Source: Amborella trichopoda (Eukaryota > Streptophyta > Magnoliopsida > Amborellales > Amborellaceae). From it: a stretch of DNA of 64,000 bases. Position 1 is the first letter of the stretch. Each line of letters begins with the position of its first letter. The stretch lies in contig NW_006499848.1 of the NCBI RefSeq assembly GCF_000471905.2, positions 4,005,305 to 4,069,304 on the forward strand, read 5' to 3'. Position numbers and translations under genes: made by a program. The notes beneath the pieces were generated by a model. It was given only the letters and a program-made list of their open reading frames with translations, made no database searches and was not told the DNA's origin. This document shows positions 11,346-22,985 of the stretch, piece by piece.

Positions 11346-13017
11346 TTTAAATTTTTTCAGGACCAAGGCACAAACAAGCGAATCGGTCAGATTCATTGAT
11401 CTAGATTGCCAGTTAATGGACCCAGCCCAGATTTTTGGAAGGCTACACCCACCCGATCCAGTAGATAAAACACCGCTCTAACATGAGATGCCGATCTACC
11501 ACTTTTTTTTTTGTGGCAAGCTTTCTATGTTTCCCCTACAACATAAAACTTATATACTTCCCTTTATCCAACCGTCATTTCTGAATGGAGGGCTAAGATT
11601 GCCCGAATTACAATGTCACGTCTCTACATTATTTTATTTTTTAATTATTTTTTTTTTATAAACTATTTTGATACCAAATTTTGTACGTCCAATCCTCTAT
11701 TAAACTCGCACTAGAGAAAAATAAAATAAAATATTTCTAAAAAAATAAAATGGCCAAAATACCCTTTAAAGTTTTAAAGGGTATTATTTTGGTCATTATA
11801 TTTTATCGAAAAATTATTTTTAATATTTTTTATAGGTGTGCCCCAATAAGAAGATACATACCAAACTTCATATTCATACAATTTGTACAAAAAAAACTAA
11901 AAATAAAATATTTTGAGACGTCGGTTATAATATCAAATGGTGAGTGGCTCTCTTGATCAAAATTGGACAACGGGATGGTAAGGGAAGCATAGATCTTCTA
12001 TGCTGTATGGGAAGTATAGAAACCTTTCCCTTTTTTTATTATTACTAGGAATGTGTTCTTTAGTATTTGGAGCACTCGCCCATGAGGAATAAATATTTTG
12101 GACATTCGGGTTCGCAGAGCTCAAATGGAAAATATTCATGCTAATTTGTTCAAACTTCGAATATGGCTTATGTCCTCAAGAACAATAACAATTTGGGCTC
12201 ATTGAGCCCATAACAGATGATGATTTTAAAAATATCTTGTGCTTTGCAAGACCATTCATTTTTTATATATGAAGGTCAGTACCCGTTGGATTTGAACTCC
12301 AACACATTAAAGTGCCACAATATGCGAGAAATTTTACTTTGAACATTAACCACTTGATTTCACATTTAATGGTCAGTAATGTTTGTGACCTTTTTATACT
12401 AAAAGTAAGTATACATTTTCAAAAGAAAATTATTTAACTTATTCTAATTTATGAAATTGCACCTATAATTCATCGCCACGAAAGACTCAAATTTCCCTTC
12501 CATTTCACGCTTGGGGCAACTCCAAAAGGAATTTTGTATTAATTTGAAATCCATAATTTTGAGTTCAAAAGATGAGACAAAAGGGATTATAACTCTAAGG
12601 CAGTGTTTTGAAAACTAACAAGCCAACTCATAACCAGTACGTGGATCTAAAGACACCCTGGATTTGCCCAGTTCCCAATAGTTCCACCAGCTTCTTCATT
12701 TTATTTTCAATATGTGAAAACCCCATATAATTGTGAGCCGAATTGGAACCAACTAAATTGGCTCAGTGCGGCTGGAGACTAGTTCCGCCCTCCAGCTCCA
12801 ATTTTAAAATATAGTTTTAGGGATTATACAATATGATATTATAAAGACCCTGCATGAAATTTGAAAATTATATCCATTTCAAATGTCTAGCAATGCAATA
12901 CATTTGACTCTTAGAGGTGACTGATCTTTTTATACCAAAGAGAAGCAAACTTTTTCTACATTGTGTTATGGCTACCGTTTGGGTTGTAGAGAGGGAAAAT
13001 GTAAGTGTTTTTAGTGC
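11346..13017. other. Unassigned DNA with one strong hairpin
   Basis: At 11749-11797 there is a near-perfect inverted repeat, GGCCAAAATACCCTTTAAAG opposite TTAAAGGGTATTATTTTGG, with almost no loop. It could form a ~20-bp stem and resembles the middle of a foldback MITE, but I cannot define its ends. At about 12603-12814 there is a possible hAT-like MITE: the left side begins CAGTGTTTTGAAAACT and the right side ends TTTTAAAATATAG, but the flanking 8-mers match at only 5 of 8 positions. No gene is seen. Confidence 0.35.
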
Positions 13018-13403
13018 GAGAAAAGTTATATAGAGCCGAGGCTCTAAACAATCAAATTTGAGCCTACCACAAAAAATTCACTAGAAGAGGTTATTTTGAT
13101 GTCTAAATATTTTTTAATTGATGATCTCCGACATCAAGATGTATGCATATGAAAAAAAATAGATTTCAAGTTTTAAAAATAGTGTATTTTATAATGCATT
13201 TTTGGACAATCAATTTTCAATATTTTCTCATAGATCCATCGATCTCCACTATTTTTGAAGCTTTAAATTTTATAAATAAATATAAAAATATATTTTGAAT
13301 CTATCACAAAGATTTACGATAGTGAAACCACATTTCTCAAAACTATTTGAAGGTTAGCTCTAATTTGATTGTTTAGAGCCTAGGCTCAATGTAAACCTTA
13401 CCC
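13018..13403. mobile_element. Mutator-like MITE, palindromic-TIR family, copy A (GAGCC subfamily)
   Basis: Inverted terminal sequences are clear: the left contains TATAGAGCCGAGGCTCTAAA and CAATCAAATT; the right, reverse-complemented, contains GAGCCTAGGCTCTAAACAAT. The outer boundary is set by CCC at the right end, followed by TTTTAGTAT (13404-13412), against TTTTAGTGC (13009-13017) on the left, a 7-of-9 match consistent with a decayed 9-bp Mutator-type duplication. The interior is AT-rich and non-coding. The family recurs across the window. Confidence 0.7.
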
Positions 13404-13412
13404 TTTTAGTAT

Positions 13413-14363
13413 TGCTACAATTTGGGTTCTGTCGAGAATCTAGAAGATTTATATAAAGAAAGGGTTTTACCCACCTGCTGCATCTTGACAATTTTCGAAT
13501 ACCTTCCTCAACCACCTTCCCCTAGGTGGAGGAGAACAAATTATAGAAAACCCGAATGCTAATATGGAATGTCTAAACAAGGAAAGAGGGAAATATCTTG
13601 TACTTGGTACAACCACAGTTTTAGCTACTCTACCCAATATCCATTGTCCCAACTTATCCATAAACAGTGCAAAAGACATTTTTAAAATATACAATGAAAC
13701 CATTTATTTTTTATACAAGGTGGTCACAATTAATTTTGACCATTGAATATAAAATTGAGTGATTGCATTTATTCCATTGACCAAACTCAAAGTTCAAAAA
13801 AAATTCCCTTAAAGATACCCAAGCTATTATATTTAACATCAAATAGTCATCAAATATTCATAAGTAATTGTGACTTTCTTATACCAAAAGTAAATGATTT
13901 CTTTGTATACGATCCCTTCAATAGTAAGCTAACCAAGAGAATCATGGAAAAGATGAACGGGTATACCTCTTATTGGCAGCATCATAATTGAATGAAAATC
14001 ATGGTGTAAGAGAATGAAAACTACTCTAACAGTGAAAATAAACAGAATGCCTTGAAGGGAACTAAAAGCAAATTTGTAATGCTATGAATAGAGCCAGGCT
14101 TTATCCAAAAATGGCAGGGTAATTTAAATTACCTTTCCAAGAAGTAAGAAAAACGGTCACATTACAAAATTACAATAACGTTCAAAATTGCTGCAGTGAG
14201 GCTTTCCCTACTGTCTAAGCTTCACTCGCCGACTATCAGCCGACGGAAACAGACTTCCTCATCAGATAGCCTCCCTAAGTAACTACCCATGCAACACACC
14301 TTTGAGAATAAACATCGAAAAAACTATAAAAGAAAAAACAAAATCCTCTCTGACGAGCACCTG

Positions 14364-14406
<43 letters not shown>

Positions 14407-14564
14407 GTAAGGGCTGCTCTGAAAGAATTTGATCGTTAGCCAGCGATTTGGATTGGCTAATGACATCTAGAAAGCAACCAAATGAAACGAAAATCACTGG
14501 AAAATGCTTCATGACATAATGGATCGATACATGAAATTCGATCTGGAAATATCTGGATTGCCAA
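13413..14564. other. Downstream flank of MAK16, with a CT microsatellite
   Basis: This stretch includes the probable 3' UTR of MAK16 (minus strand, below 14565). A (CT)n microsatellite of about 17 units spans 14370-14402. No other gene is visible; the open frame at 13743-13991 is AT-rich and unsupported. Confidence 0.5.
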
Positions 14565-17500
14565 CTACTGAAAAGCTTTATCTTTGTCAGCACCATCTTC
14601 ATATTCAACCTGATGCAGCCACAGAACCAGGAAGACAAGTTATGGGCATGTGCAATGAATGTCATAAAGCAACAATGAAATAATGTCCAAACAACGTTTA
14701 TGATGGCGAAATCATCGCATTTCAATAAATAATGTGCTAAGGTAAGGCAAGAAATCAATACAAACAAATGGAAAGAGAAACCAAGTACTGCCACACACAT
14801 CGTTCTCCAGATGGGTGGCACATATTAATGCAACATAAGAGAAACAGAGAGATGAAATGCACAAAATGACCATGCAACTGACGAAAACATTTTGCTGACG
14901 GTTCCCAAGATTGCTAGACAGTTTCCCCACTTAGAAGATACACTCAAAAAGAATTCGCACAAGTGACATCTGTATTTAGGGATAGTTTCCAAACTGATGA
15001 AAGTAAATCCAAGACAACCAGCACACCCGACCAAATACAGTACAAGATTCAGATCTACATCCTCTCAAACAAAATATCTTCCGAAAATTATTCAGAGAGA
15101 TTCCAGAGAGTGCATGGTACCATTATTTTTGGTGCCACAACTGTGTTTGTATCAATGCGATCAACATATTTTACCATGCAATGAATTTGAGTTAATTTCA
15201 GGCCCAAAGGAAATTTTTTTGGAGAAGCAAGTTGCTCGATGTACACCGTTTTTGGTACTTTGTGCATGTGAGTTTCTGTCAACCACAGAATTTGAAAGCA
15301 CCCCCAGATAGCCACTTTTCCTCTTTTCCTCAGTTCAAACAATACATAGTAAACATCTTTTTGTTAGGTAGGAAGGAGGGTGTTGAACTGTGGTGGCTGA
15401 CCTCTCACTTCCACTTAATATTAGCTTGGCACTAGGACACCATTAGCACCCTCAGGCACTCCATGATTGAACATGTTGAGCATCATCATCCTCCATTTAA
15501 CTTTTACCAATAACCACGCACAACACTCAACAATATTACCATCTATTTTACATCCCCAGCATAGGTTTGGTGAGGATATTAAATCTGATCCTAGATAGGA
15601 AGGTGATCTCTCAATATGTTGAGGCAGTTGAAAGCAGTCAGTGCATTTTTTGAAAGGTAACTAGAGAGCTGCTCTACAGAATCACATTTAAGACATTAAG
15701 TAATGAGGAGAGACCTGATTAGAAGGGAATTTTCCGAAAACAAAATTTAATCTATCAAGGAACTCACTAACCCTCTTAGAGCTAAAGAGAACGAACCCCA
15801 ACTATTTTAGATAACAATATACTAAGCCTGAGGGTATTGGCTGGGTCAGGCACATGAGCTCAGGACACTTTAAAACAGGTGCCCAAGGCCCAGCCTTCTT
15901 CAGCCATGCATGATATTGTCATAAACAACAAGTGAAATATCCTTTCCAGCAAATGTATGATGCAGAAAAGCCTTTATACACAAAGTGTCTTTCGCTGTTG
16001 ATTACTATGAAACGAAGTACAAGCTACGATTTCAATACTAAAGTACTCATTAAGAAGAAACACTTTGCGTGCGAAAAGTAAGAAAAAAATGAAAATAATA
16101 AATAAAAGCATGCATTCCTATGACATTTATATTTATTGTTTGGCATGGACAATGATCATCATAGCCTTTTTCCAACTAATTGAGGTCGGCTACGAGAATC
16201 CTGACCAGTATTCCGGATTCATGGAAAGTTTTGGCAAAGTTTTACATTGGCTGCCTACCTAGCACAACCCACCTCCTTTACGCGGGCTTGGGACAGGTTA
16301 ATGGAAAGTTTAAGGTCCTCACCCTTCTTAGACCATTTGGCATGGACAATCCAAATGCAAAAAGAAAATGACATTACCTCCACATGTTCTCGAGCTTTCT
16401 TTTTCAAACTTGCCTTGCCACCATCAGCCTCAAGTTTTCTTTCATCTAATTTTGAATTTGCACGCAATCTCTTTGATCTTTTTCCGTCATCGGTGGGCTC
16501 TTCATCCATTACCCCTGTTACCCACATATGTAACTATCAATAATTATGCACAAGACAATCATAAATTGCTTCATGCATCAAAGGCATAGGACATTATTCA
16601 GAATCATACCCTACTGCAGAATAACAGTTTCTTACCATGATCATCGCTCATGTAAGCATCATCCTTCGCAAATCCACTAAAATCTTCCATATCTTCTTCT
16701 TCTTCCTCAAGCTCAGGATCTTCAACAAACTCCACTTCTGGTTCCTGCTTCACTCATACAAGCAAAATGGTTCTATCAAATAAGATCACTCTATGCAAAT
16801 CAACCATTGTTAGGATTTCAAACAAACCTCTTCTTCATCTTCCTCTTCACCAGCAACCTCGATTTTCCCAACTGCCTTCTCATATTGCTCGACAGGGAAG
16901 TTGTATATGTCGCCATATGTTCCACTCTTCAGTCGTTCTAGCAATTCTTTTTCAATAGCCTGTAGAAGATGTAATAAGTCAAATAGCTGGAGCCATAAAA
17001 TAGTTGAAAACTATATAAGTACGCACGGTAAGGGCATACCCTATCCAAAACAGCTGCAATTTCTGCTTTTGCCTCTCTTCTAGCTTCTCTTTTCTTCTGC
17101 TTTGTAGGCATGGTCAAAATTTTCTCCCTTCAATAAAAAATCAAAAGGCAAAAGTAGATATGTTACTCAGTGTTTGCACCCCAAGTATAGCTTATGCCCA
17201 ATGTATAGAAAAATGAACTTCTAACATCTGATTATGGCTATCTGCAGTCTTTGGCCATGCAAGGTTCTCAAAGTATTCAATGAAATTACATTCAAGTCTG
17301 TCTTCCTCTAATTCAATTCAGAAACTGCTTACCTTGTTGAATTAGAGGAAGAAACATTAATACAAACCTTCACCATCTAATTTCCAAAAAAAAGAAGGTA
17401 AAAAGCTTCAAGTTTTTCAACAATAATTCATATTGATGGTAATTACTCATCCAATCTGAGGGAAATAATATAATACCACGTACACATGATGTGTCACAGA

Positions 17501-20500
17501 TCATGCATATCATGAAATATGTTTAAAATCTAGAAATGGGAAACAAAGATAATGCATACCGAACTTTCAATGCAAGTTTCCTCCTTCGTATCAGATACTG
17601 AGTCATTTTGGTGAGACGTTGCTTGTTTTTATGGACAAGAAACTTAGGCCAGTATTGCTGTCATTTCCATAATAAACTCCATGTTAACACAATAAACTTG
17701 ATTGCTACTCAGTTTATATCATGTTAAATATGTTAAAAAATGGACAAACAAGGAAAGGTAATTGAAGAACACAAAAACTACCAAATGCTTGTCAATAATT
17801 TCCAGTGCCTTTTCATAGTTCCTGGGAAGTTTCACTCTTTCCCACAACTTGTTCGGCATATGAGCCCTTTCTATTGACTTCATATACAAATAGAGTATAC
17901 CTGCAGAATCAATGAAGCACATCATCAGCAACAGTGGACAGCATGACAGAAAAAGTGACAATCCAATCACAATAAAGCAATTTTTTGGTCGATATCAGCA
18001 CAACTAGGCATTGTAGCACCCATACAACTTGCCTTGTCATTTTTCATTTTAACAACTTTGAATTATCACTGTGAAGAGCAATCTGGACCTCCTGATTCAA
18101 TTATAAGGAAACTGGTCCCATTTAGAGAAGCTATTTTCTCCTGATAAGCGCTCGAAACTATCTGATGAATCCACATTAACCCCCATTCGCTCTATTTTCC
18201 CTTTCATACTAAAAAATGATTTTGTCTATGCAGTCCAACCAATTGGACTGGCTGTCCAACTGTATTGGAGACTAGTGCCCATTTCAATTCCCCCACCAGT
18301 CCAGTTTTTAGAACATTGATTTGAATACGATGAGATTTCAACAAATCTTAACCTACCTCTTAACAGCGCCCTGGCCTGTTCACAGCACAGCTATCCCTAC
18401 AACACAACACTCACTCCTTCCCCCCTAAAGAACCCACCGAAGCTGTGATCTTCCAAAAGCTTCCTTTGACCCAAAGCAAAGTCGCAACCACCAAAGCAGA
18501 TCAATATAAATAGACCAACATTGTTTCTTTATCCAAATCACTTTGTGAATATGACAGTGCTTGTGAGGGTCAAGCTCTTTAAATCATGAGAACCAGTTCA
18601 CCCACAAAATCCTTACTACTCAGGACTCTAGGCAACAACACCAGATATCTCCCAGCTAAGGGAAAGAATACCAATCTTGCAATATTCAAAATGAGAGGAG
18701 TCATTAATGCACCAGCCACTAGAGAAGCCAAACCATTGCACCAAGACAAAGGGTCTCAATGCAACAAGGACTATTAAATTCAAAAGAAATAACGAAACAC
18801 CTGCCTGAAATCAGATAGCCAGAAAAGCAGTAGCAGACTTGTGTGATTTAAACAGCACGTCACAAAGAAAGCACCAGTAATTTAGACGAAAGTGAAGGAA
18901 ATTTGAGTTTCAAATAAAAATTGAATTTAATTGTTCCTAGAACCACATGGGGCACAGCATTTTGCGCTTCAACCTTCTAAAAACTTATTGTGTTGCCATC
19001 TTGACAACACGTAATACTTGTGCACTAGAACGAGTCCCATGCTGACCCATTGCTGAAAAACCGAATTCATCTATTTAATGTCGATTCATCCAGACTTCCA
19101 TTCCTTGTAGAGGAAGGCTATCTGCTGGCTGGCTGGGAGCTGTATGAGCGGTAACGTCCACGTACGGCTCCATGAGAAGGGCAATGGACGGAAATGGTCT
19201 TGTTGTACCTCACTCCCGTCTTCAATGGGGTCTGCTCTTTCTCTTTTGGGAGAGTATGCCAATATGATCTTAATCAGGTGCGGGGCTTTGCATCTGACAT
19301 TCATTGGGCTTCCCTCTGTGGGAGCCAACGTCCCGGCGTTTTTGTGCAGTAAACCCCTCCGGCTGAGGACTAGGGGTAGGTGGTCCCGCGGAGCTTTCGG
19401 AGAAGGGTACCCTTAATGATCATGGTTTCCAACTCCTACCCTACCATGCGTAGCTAAAGTCTGATTTGAAACTCTATGTATTACACAAAACCACTCAAAG
19501 TTAAGAAGTACAGTAAGTTTCAATCTACTCTTTTTTTTACATTTTTTTTAATCATTAAGTCTTGGTCTGCTCTTTTTTTACATCTTGTTTTTATTTTGAT
19601 TGATAAGTTTTGATATTCTTTTTTACACCTCGTGGTAACCACAATCAATTAACTCAATACAGCAGCAAAAATTTCTCCTGATTGTAGGACAACAAACCAA
19701 AATGTTTGTATTGCAAATGCAGAGCTCCCCATGAACCTCTAACATCCCCAAAACCAGGGAAGAACAAGAAAAGCATGACCCAAATGCTTTCAATTGAGCA
19801 GAGTGTATAATAGTATTAGGAAGAAGGAGAGGAACAATAACAAGAACAGAAAGAAAAGAAACAACAACAACAGTCCATGCTTAAAACCAAATTAAAAGAA
19901 AGTAAGAAGAGCTGCATTTAACTACATTAGGGAATCCCACAACACCCCTAAGATCAATTGAATAGTTAATAATCTTCTTTTTCTAAACAAGAGCAGATTA
20001 AAAACAAAGAATAGTCAACTAAAATAAACAAGGAATTCTCTAAAATGAACAGTTAAGCAACCCTCACCTTCATGTTCACGGATTGTTGCATACCGACTGT
20101 TGGCAAGTGGGCAGGAACTTCGGTTACAGAGACCAGTCACATTGTACTCATTTCGGCAAAAATTCTGAGATGTAGTTCTGCCGAACAAAAATTAATCCCC
20201 CAAGTAAACCAGAGAAAAAAAAACCCAGAAAATAATAAGAAAAATTTCCTTTTCTACGCCATTAATCATCTCCTAAATCCTTTAATTGATTCAGAAGGAA
20301 TAATTAATGGAAAACAAAGGAAAACCCACAAAATCAAAAAGCAAAATCAAATTTCACCAAAACCCAAAAAACGCCGAAGCAAAATTCTATTTTCTTCATC
20401 ATAATATGGAACCAAATTTCTTCTATGATCCATAGAAAAAATGAAGGGGAAATATAATAGCAAAACCCACAAACATTAGAACCCAAAAACCCTTTATTTC

Positions 20501-20686
20501 TTATTATCCGAGTCCAAAATCTTCAGAACAACACATAGGAAAACAAGACAAGAGAAAAAAGCACACAAAAATCAACGGAATCATGTCAAAACCATGAAAC
20601 TATATGAGAGACCAGAGGATATACTTGGCCATGAAACTGCAGTGTCTGTGACGAATGACTTGCCATATAACCTCATCATGTTGCAT
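14565..20686 (-). CDS. MAK16: MAK16, 60S ribosome assembly factor (nine exons, 299 aa)
   Basis: Exons, 5' to 3' on the minus strand: 20686-20625, 20177-20068, 17900-17782, 17657-17560, 17127-17040, 16959-16828, 16744-16636, 16514-16378, 14609-14565. All eight introns are GT-AG and phases agree; the sum is 900 nt, 299 aa plus TAG. The protein starts [13 protein letters not shown]. It has the MAK16 cysteine set (C16, C28, C38, C43 within [18 protein letters not shown]), then [33 protein letters not shown], a YWPKFLVHK...[12 protein letters not shown] basic helix, [18 protein letters not shown], an acidic run, and a C-terminus [16 protein letters not shown]16 proteins act in the nucleolus in early 60S pre-ribosomal particles (27S pre-rRNA maturation), in yeast with Rpf1, Nsa1 and Rrp1. 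Every expected block is present, so the gene looks intact. The tiny last exon (45 nt) was placed by family C-terminal similarity and frame. Confidence 0.95.
16139..16350 (-). mobile_element. 182-bp internally deleted RTE-type LINE (SINE-like) with 15-bp target-site duplication
   Basis: Within MAK16 intron 8 a 15-bp perfect direct repeat, TTTGGCATGGACAAT, flanks 16154-16335. Read on the minus strand, the insert begins TGGTCTAAGAAGGGTGAGGA, matching the 5' leader of the LINE at 44222. After about 120 bases it jumps directly to that LINE's extreme 3' end (TAGCCGACCTCAATTAGTTG) and finishes in an ATGATGATC tail. All coding sequence is missing, so it must have been moved by enzymes of a full-length relative. 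It is only 28 bp from the donor of MAK16 exon 8 and does not disturb it. Confidence 0.85.
17901..20067 (-). other. MAK16 intron 2 (2.2 kb), containing an organelle insertion
   Basis: Most of this intron is unassigned AT-rich DNA. At about 19085-19440 it carries a mitochondrial nad1 fragment (separate entry). Near 18230-18330 is a patch with TCCAACCAATTGGACTGG and a TTTTTAGAACATTG end that resembles a hAT-like MITE, but no target duplication was found. The intron is otherwise normal, with GTGAGG and TTCTGCAG borders. Confidence 0.6.
19085..19440 (+). other. Nuclear copy of mitochondrial DNA: nad1 exon with flanking group II intron ends
   Basis: GC content jumps sharply here. At 19137-19170 lies a 34-nt sequence with the exact layout of group II intron domain V: GAGCTGTA pairing with TACGGCTC, and an inner stem capped by a GTAA (GNRA) loop. 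About 40-60 bases on, TCTTCAATGGGGTCTGCTC continues to a sequence translating as [19 protein letters not shown], matching the mitochondrial NAD1 segment that forms a ~59-bp exon (exon d). The exon ends at 19277 and is followed at once by GTGCGGGGC, the GUGYG start consensus of a group II intron (in plants the matR-bearing intron 4). So this is intron 3 tail, exon d and intron 4 head, copied as DNA into MAK16 intron 2 in antisense orientation. Both edges are approximate; the 90-aa ORF over it is not a gene. Confidence 0.85.
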
Positions 20687-20890
20687 CTTGTGCTATCAGC
20701 GAGCTTCCTCTGAAACTGAGTAATCCTTATTATGAGAGTCTTTGCAACAAAAAGGGTTCCTCGCTTCGATGGATGGAGCCCTGCCCTTCGCCTACAAGGT
20801 ACAACAGAGAACCAGTTCCTTGTTTAATATAGTGTAGTCAGATTTTTTGGGTGGGGGGGGCGGTGTTTTACCTGTGGGAATTTACTAGCC
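20687..20890 (-). promoter_or_regulatory. MAK16 upstream region
   Basis: About 200 bases separate the MAK16 start codon from the repeat-derived GC-rich patch that follows, leaving a short unique promoter zone. No TATA box or site I can name stands out. The start ATG at 20686 is preceded by AGCACAAG, and an upstream TAA precludes an earlier in-frame start in the visible exon. Confidence 0.35.
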
Positions 20891-21440
20891 AGCTGTGGCA
20901 AATGATCGGTCGGGTCAGGTCGGGTCGGGTTCAAAATATATGGGACCCAGACCTGAAGTCACTTAACCTTGGATCCCGACCCAATGTAAGACTTGGGCCC
21001 GATCTGAACTCAACTAGACTTTACCCAAAAGTTAAAATATTTATATAATTAAATATACTGGGGACTCAAAAATATAATATAAGACCTGGACCCAAATCCA
21101 AACTCGTTTGAATCTGGACCTAAATAGTATTCAGGTCCAAAATTTGAACGTGGTCCGAACCCATCAGATCTGATTTTTTTTACCCATTTCTGGACCAGGG
21201 TCGAATCTACCCATCGTGCCGTGGGAGGGTCTGGGTTCATCACTACCCCTATGGAGCAAAGAGAGAAGGAGAAGAGGGGTGGGGGATAAAGAAGAGATAG
21301 AACTAAGGACCGGACTAGACGGCCCAGGTCAAACCTGAAATCAGTGAACCAGTTGCCAAGTGAACAGGCAATGGACCAGTGGACGGGCTAGTCCAATAGA
21401 CTGGGTCCAATGGTCAGACACCAAACCAACATGTCCACTA
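20890..21440. repeat. Degenerate GGTCGGGTC / GACCC-rich repeat-derived patches
   Basis: Between 20905 and 21240 words such as GGTCGGGTCAGGTCGGGTC, GATCCCGACCC, CTGGACCC and GGGTCTGGGTTC recur on both strands around an AT-rich centre. A similar GGACCAGTGGACGGG patch lies at 21305-21430. Such GC-word-rich ends are typical of decayed hAT-like or similar DNA transposons, but I could not define terminal repeats or a target duplication. It sits just upstream of MAK16. Confidence 0.45.
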
Positions 21441-21724
21441 TTCCCAACTTGTTTTCTTTTACCTATAATGCTTTTCACTTTTACTAGCTGAGTGCATGCA
21501 CCACATATGTTATTTGAATTCAATCTATGTTATTTGAACTCAATCTATATATTATGTAAGTCTCTAACAGTATCTTTTTTTCTGCTTAACATCAAATTTA
21601 TTTGAGTTCTTTATCTCGAACCATGTTCTTTCTCTTTCTAACTTATCTTTCTATAGTTAAGTATATTTTTTCAAACTACAATGTCACTCTATTGTCTTTC
21701 AAAAACTTGGGGTTTTGATATGGG

Positions 21725-22194
21725 ATATTATGAAAGGTGCTATTATTTGGGAATTATAATTCGAAAGGAATAGAATAACTTTTGATGGTGTGTCTTTATT
21801 AGTTCAAGAGCTCAAAATAGAATTATGAATATTATGTGGAATTGGTTCAGGGTCACTACGAAAAGTTTTGGGGTCTCTAGAGTTAATGTCTTTCATAATT
21901 TGTAAAACTTAATAACTTATCATTACTTGAAATTAGACCAAGGTTGAGTTGAAGTCCACTGATTGAGGGTAGCTTCAAGATATACTTTGATGGTTCTTTT
22001 TTTGGAAATACAAACAATGGTGGTATTGGGGGGGTTTGCAGAGACAATGTAGACGCTATCCTCCTTAGCTATGTTGGTCCATGTGGTGCGGCAACTACTA
22101 ACCATGCTGAATTGGCAGCATTGTTGCAAGGGGTATCGATATGGAAAGAGAGAAGGATGGGGGATTCCATGATACTTGGTGGGGACTCTCTTAG
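21725..22194 (+). pseudogene. L1-type LINE remnant: zf-RVT tail and first half of RNase H
   Basis: From about 21725 the plus strand encodes a degraded ERNRITFDGVS-like segment followed by stops. From 21953 a clean stretch reads GSFKIYFDGSFFG, NNGGIGGVCRD, and NHAELAALLQGV to MILGGDSL. This is the N-terminal half of the RNase H-like domain at the end of plant L1/Ta11-type LINEs, with the DGS aspartate and the NHAE glutamate visible. It stops abruptly at 22194 where a transposon begins; the other half resumes at 26070. Confidence 0.75.
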
Positions 22195-22794
22195 GACGCG
22201 TTTGATAACAGGAAGTTAGAAGAGGAAGAATGAACTTTACTTATTACTATTCATATTACGTGTTTGATAAAAAGTGGAAGATAATTTGAGAACTCCTTTT
22301 TACTGTTGAAGTTCCCACCTTTTATCATATATCATACATTATAGTATGTTATAAATATTCTATATTTCCATTTAAATTATTGTCTATGTAAATATAAATA
22401 TAAGATATTTACCATATATCCCAAGAGTTATCAAACCCAGAAACTACTTCCCAGGGAGGTTATCAAATAAAAAAACCATTAATTTCTTAAGTAACTTCTA
22501 ATTTAGAGTTCTTCAATAACTTCTAATTTCCAGTTCATGTTCTTGATTCCTGTTATCAAACACACCACAGATAGTTAGGGGGAGGAAGAAGGAAGTTTCC
22601 AATTACTGTACAACTTCCATGTTTGATGATCAGAACTTATACAATATAGAAGTTCTCTCATAACTTCCTTACTCCCTTGTGCTTAAACAAAAAGGTTTGA
22701 GCTAAAAGGATAAAACTTAAAATAGGAACTTGGCCTTTGGCCCTTGCTTCTTACTCAAACCTTATTATCAAAAACCACATTGGCCTCCCTCCTT

Positions 22795-22985
22795 GTATTT
22801 ATATTATATTATTTATATATTATTATATATTTGTATTATATTATATATTATTTATTATATAAAATATATATTAATAAAATTATTCTATTTATTATACTAT
22901 ACATTATATTATTTATATAACATAATAAATATATATTATATATAAGATATATAATAATATTATAGATAATATATTTTATTATATA
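22795..22985. repeat. Low-complexity AT tract
   Basis: Almost pure A/T sequence with many TATAT/TTATA words; it resumes after the foldback element at 23940-24130. It is the AT-rich target into which the 954-bp element inserted, with TATTATATA on both sides. The 71-aa Ile/Tyr/Leu-only ORF across it is compositional noise. Confidence 0.85.

Noticed and set aside
12603..12814. Possible hAT MITE
   Set aside because: End similarity is short and flanking 8-mers agree at only 5 of 8 positions; mentioned in the intergenic entry but not called separately.
14275..15342. Several minus- and plus-strand ORFs of 60-139 aa
   Set aside because: They lie in the 3' flank and intron 8 of MAK16 and do not match the MAK16 frame except for the 45-nt last exon; no domain recognised.
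19144..19416. 90-aa ORF in MAK16 intron 2
   Set aside because: It reads through intron and exon parts of a mitochondrial nad1 fragment; only a short middle piece is nad1 coding sequence.
22730..22945. 71-aa hydrophobic ORF (Ile/Tyr/Leu)
   Set aside because: Translation of an almost pure AT tract.
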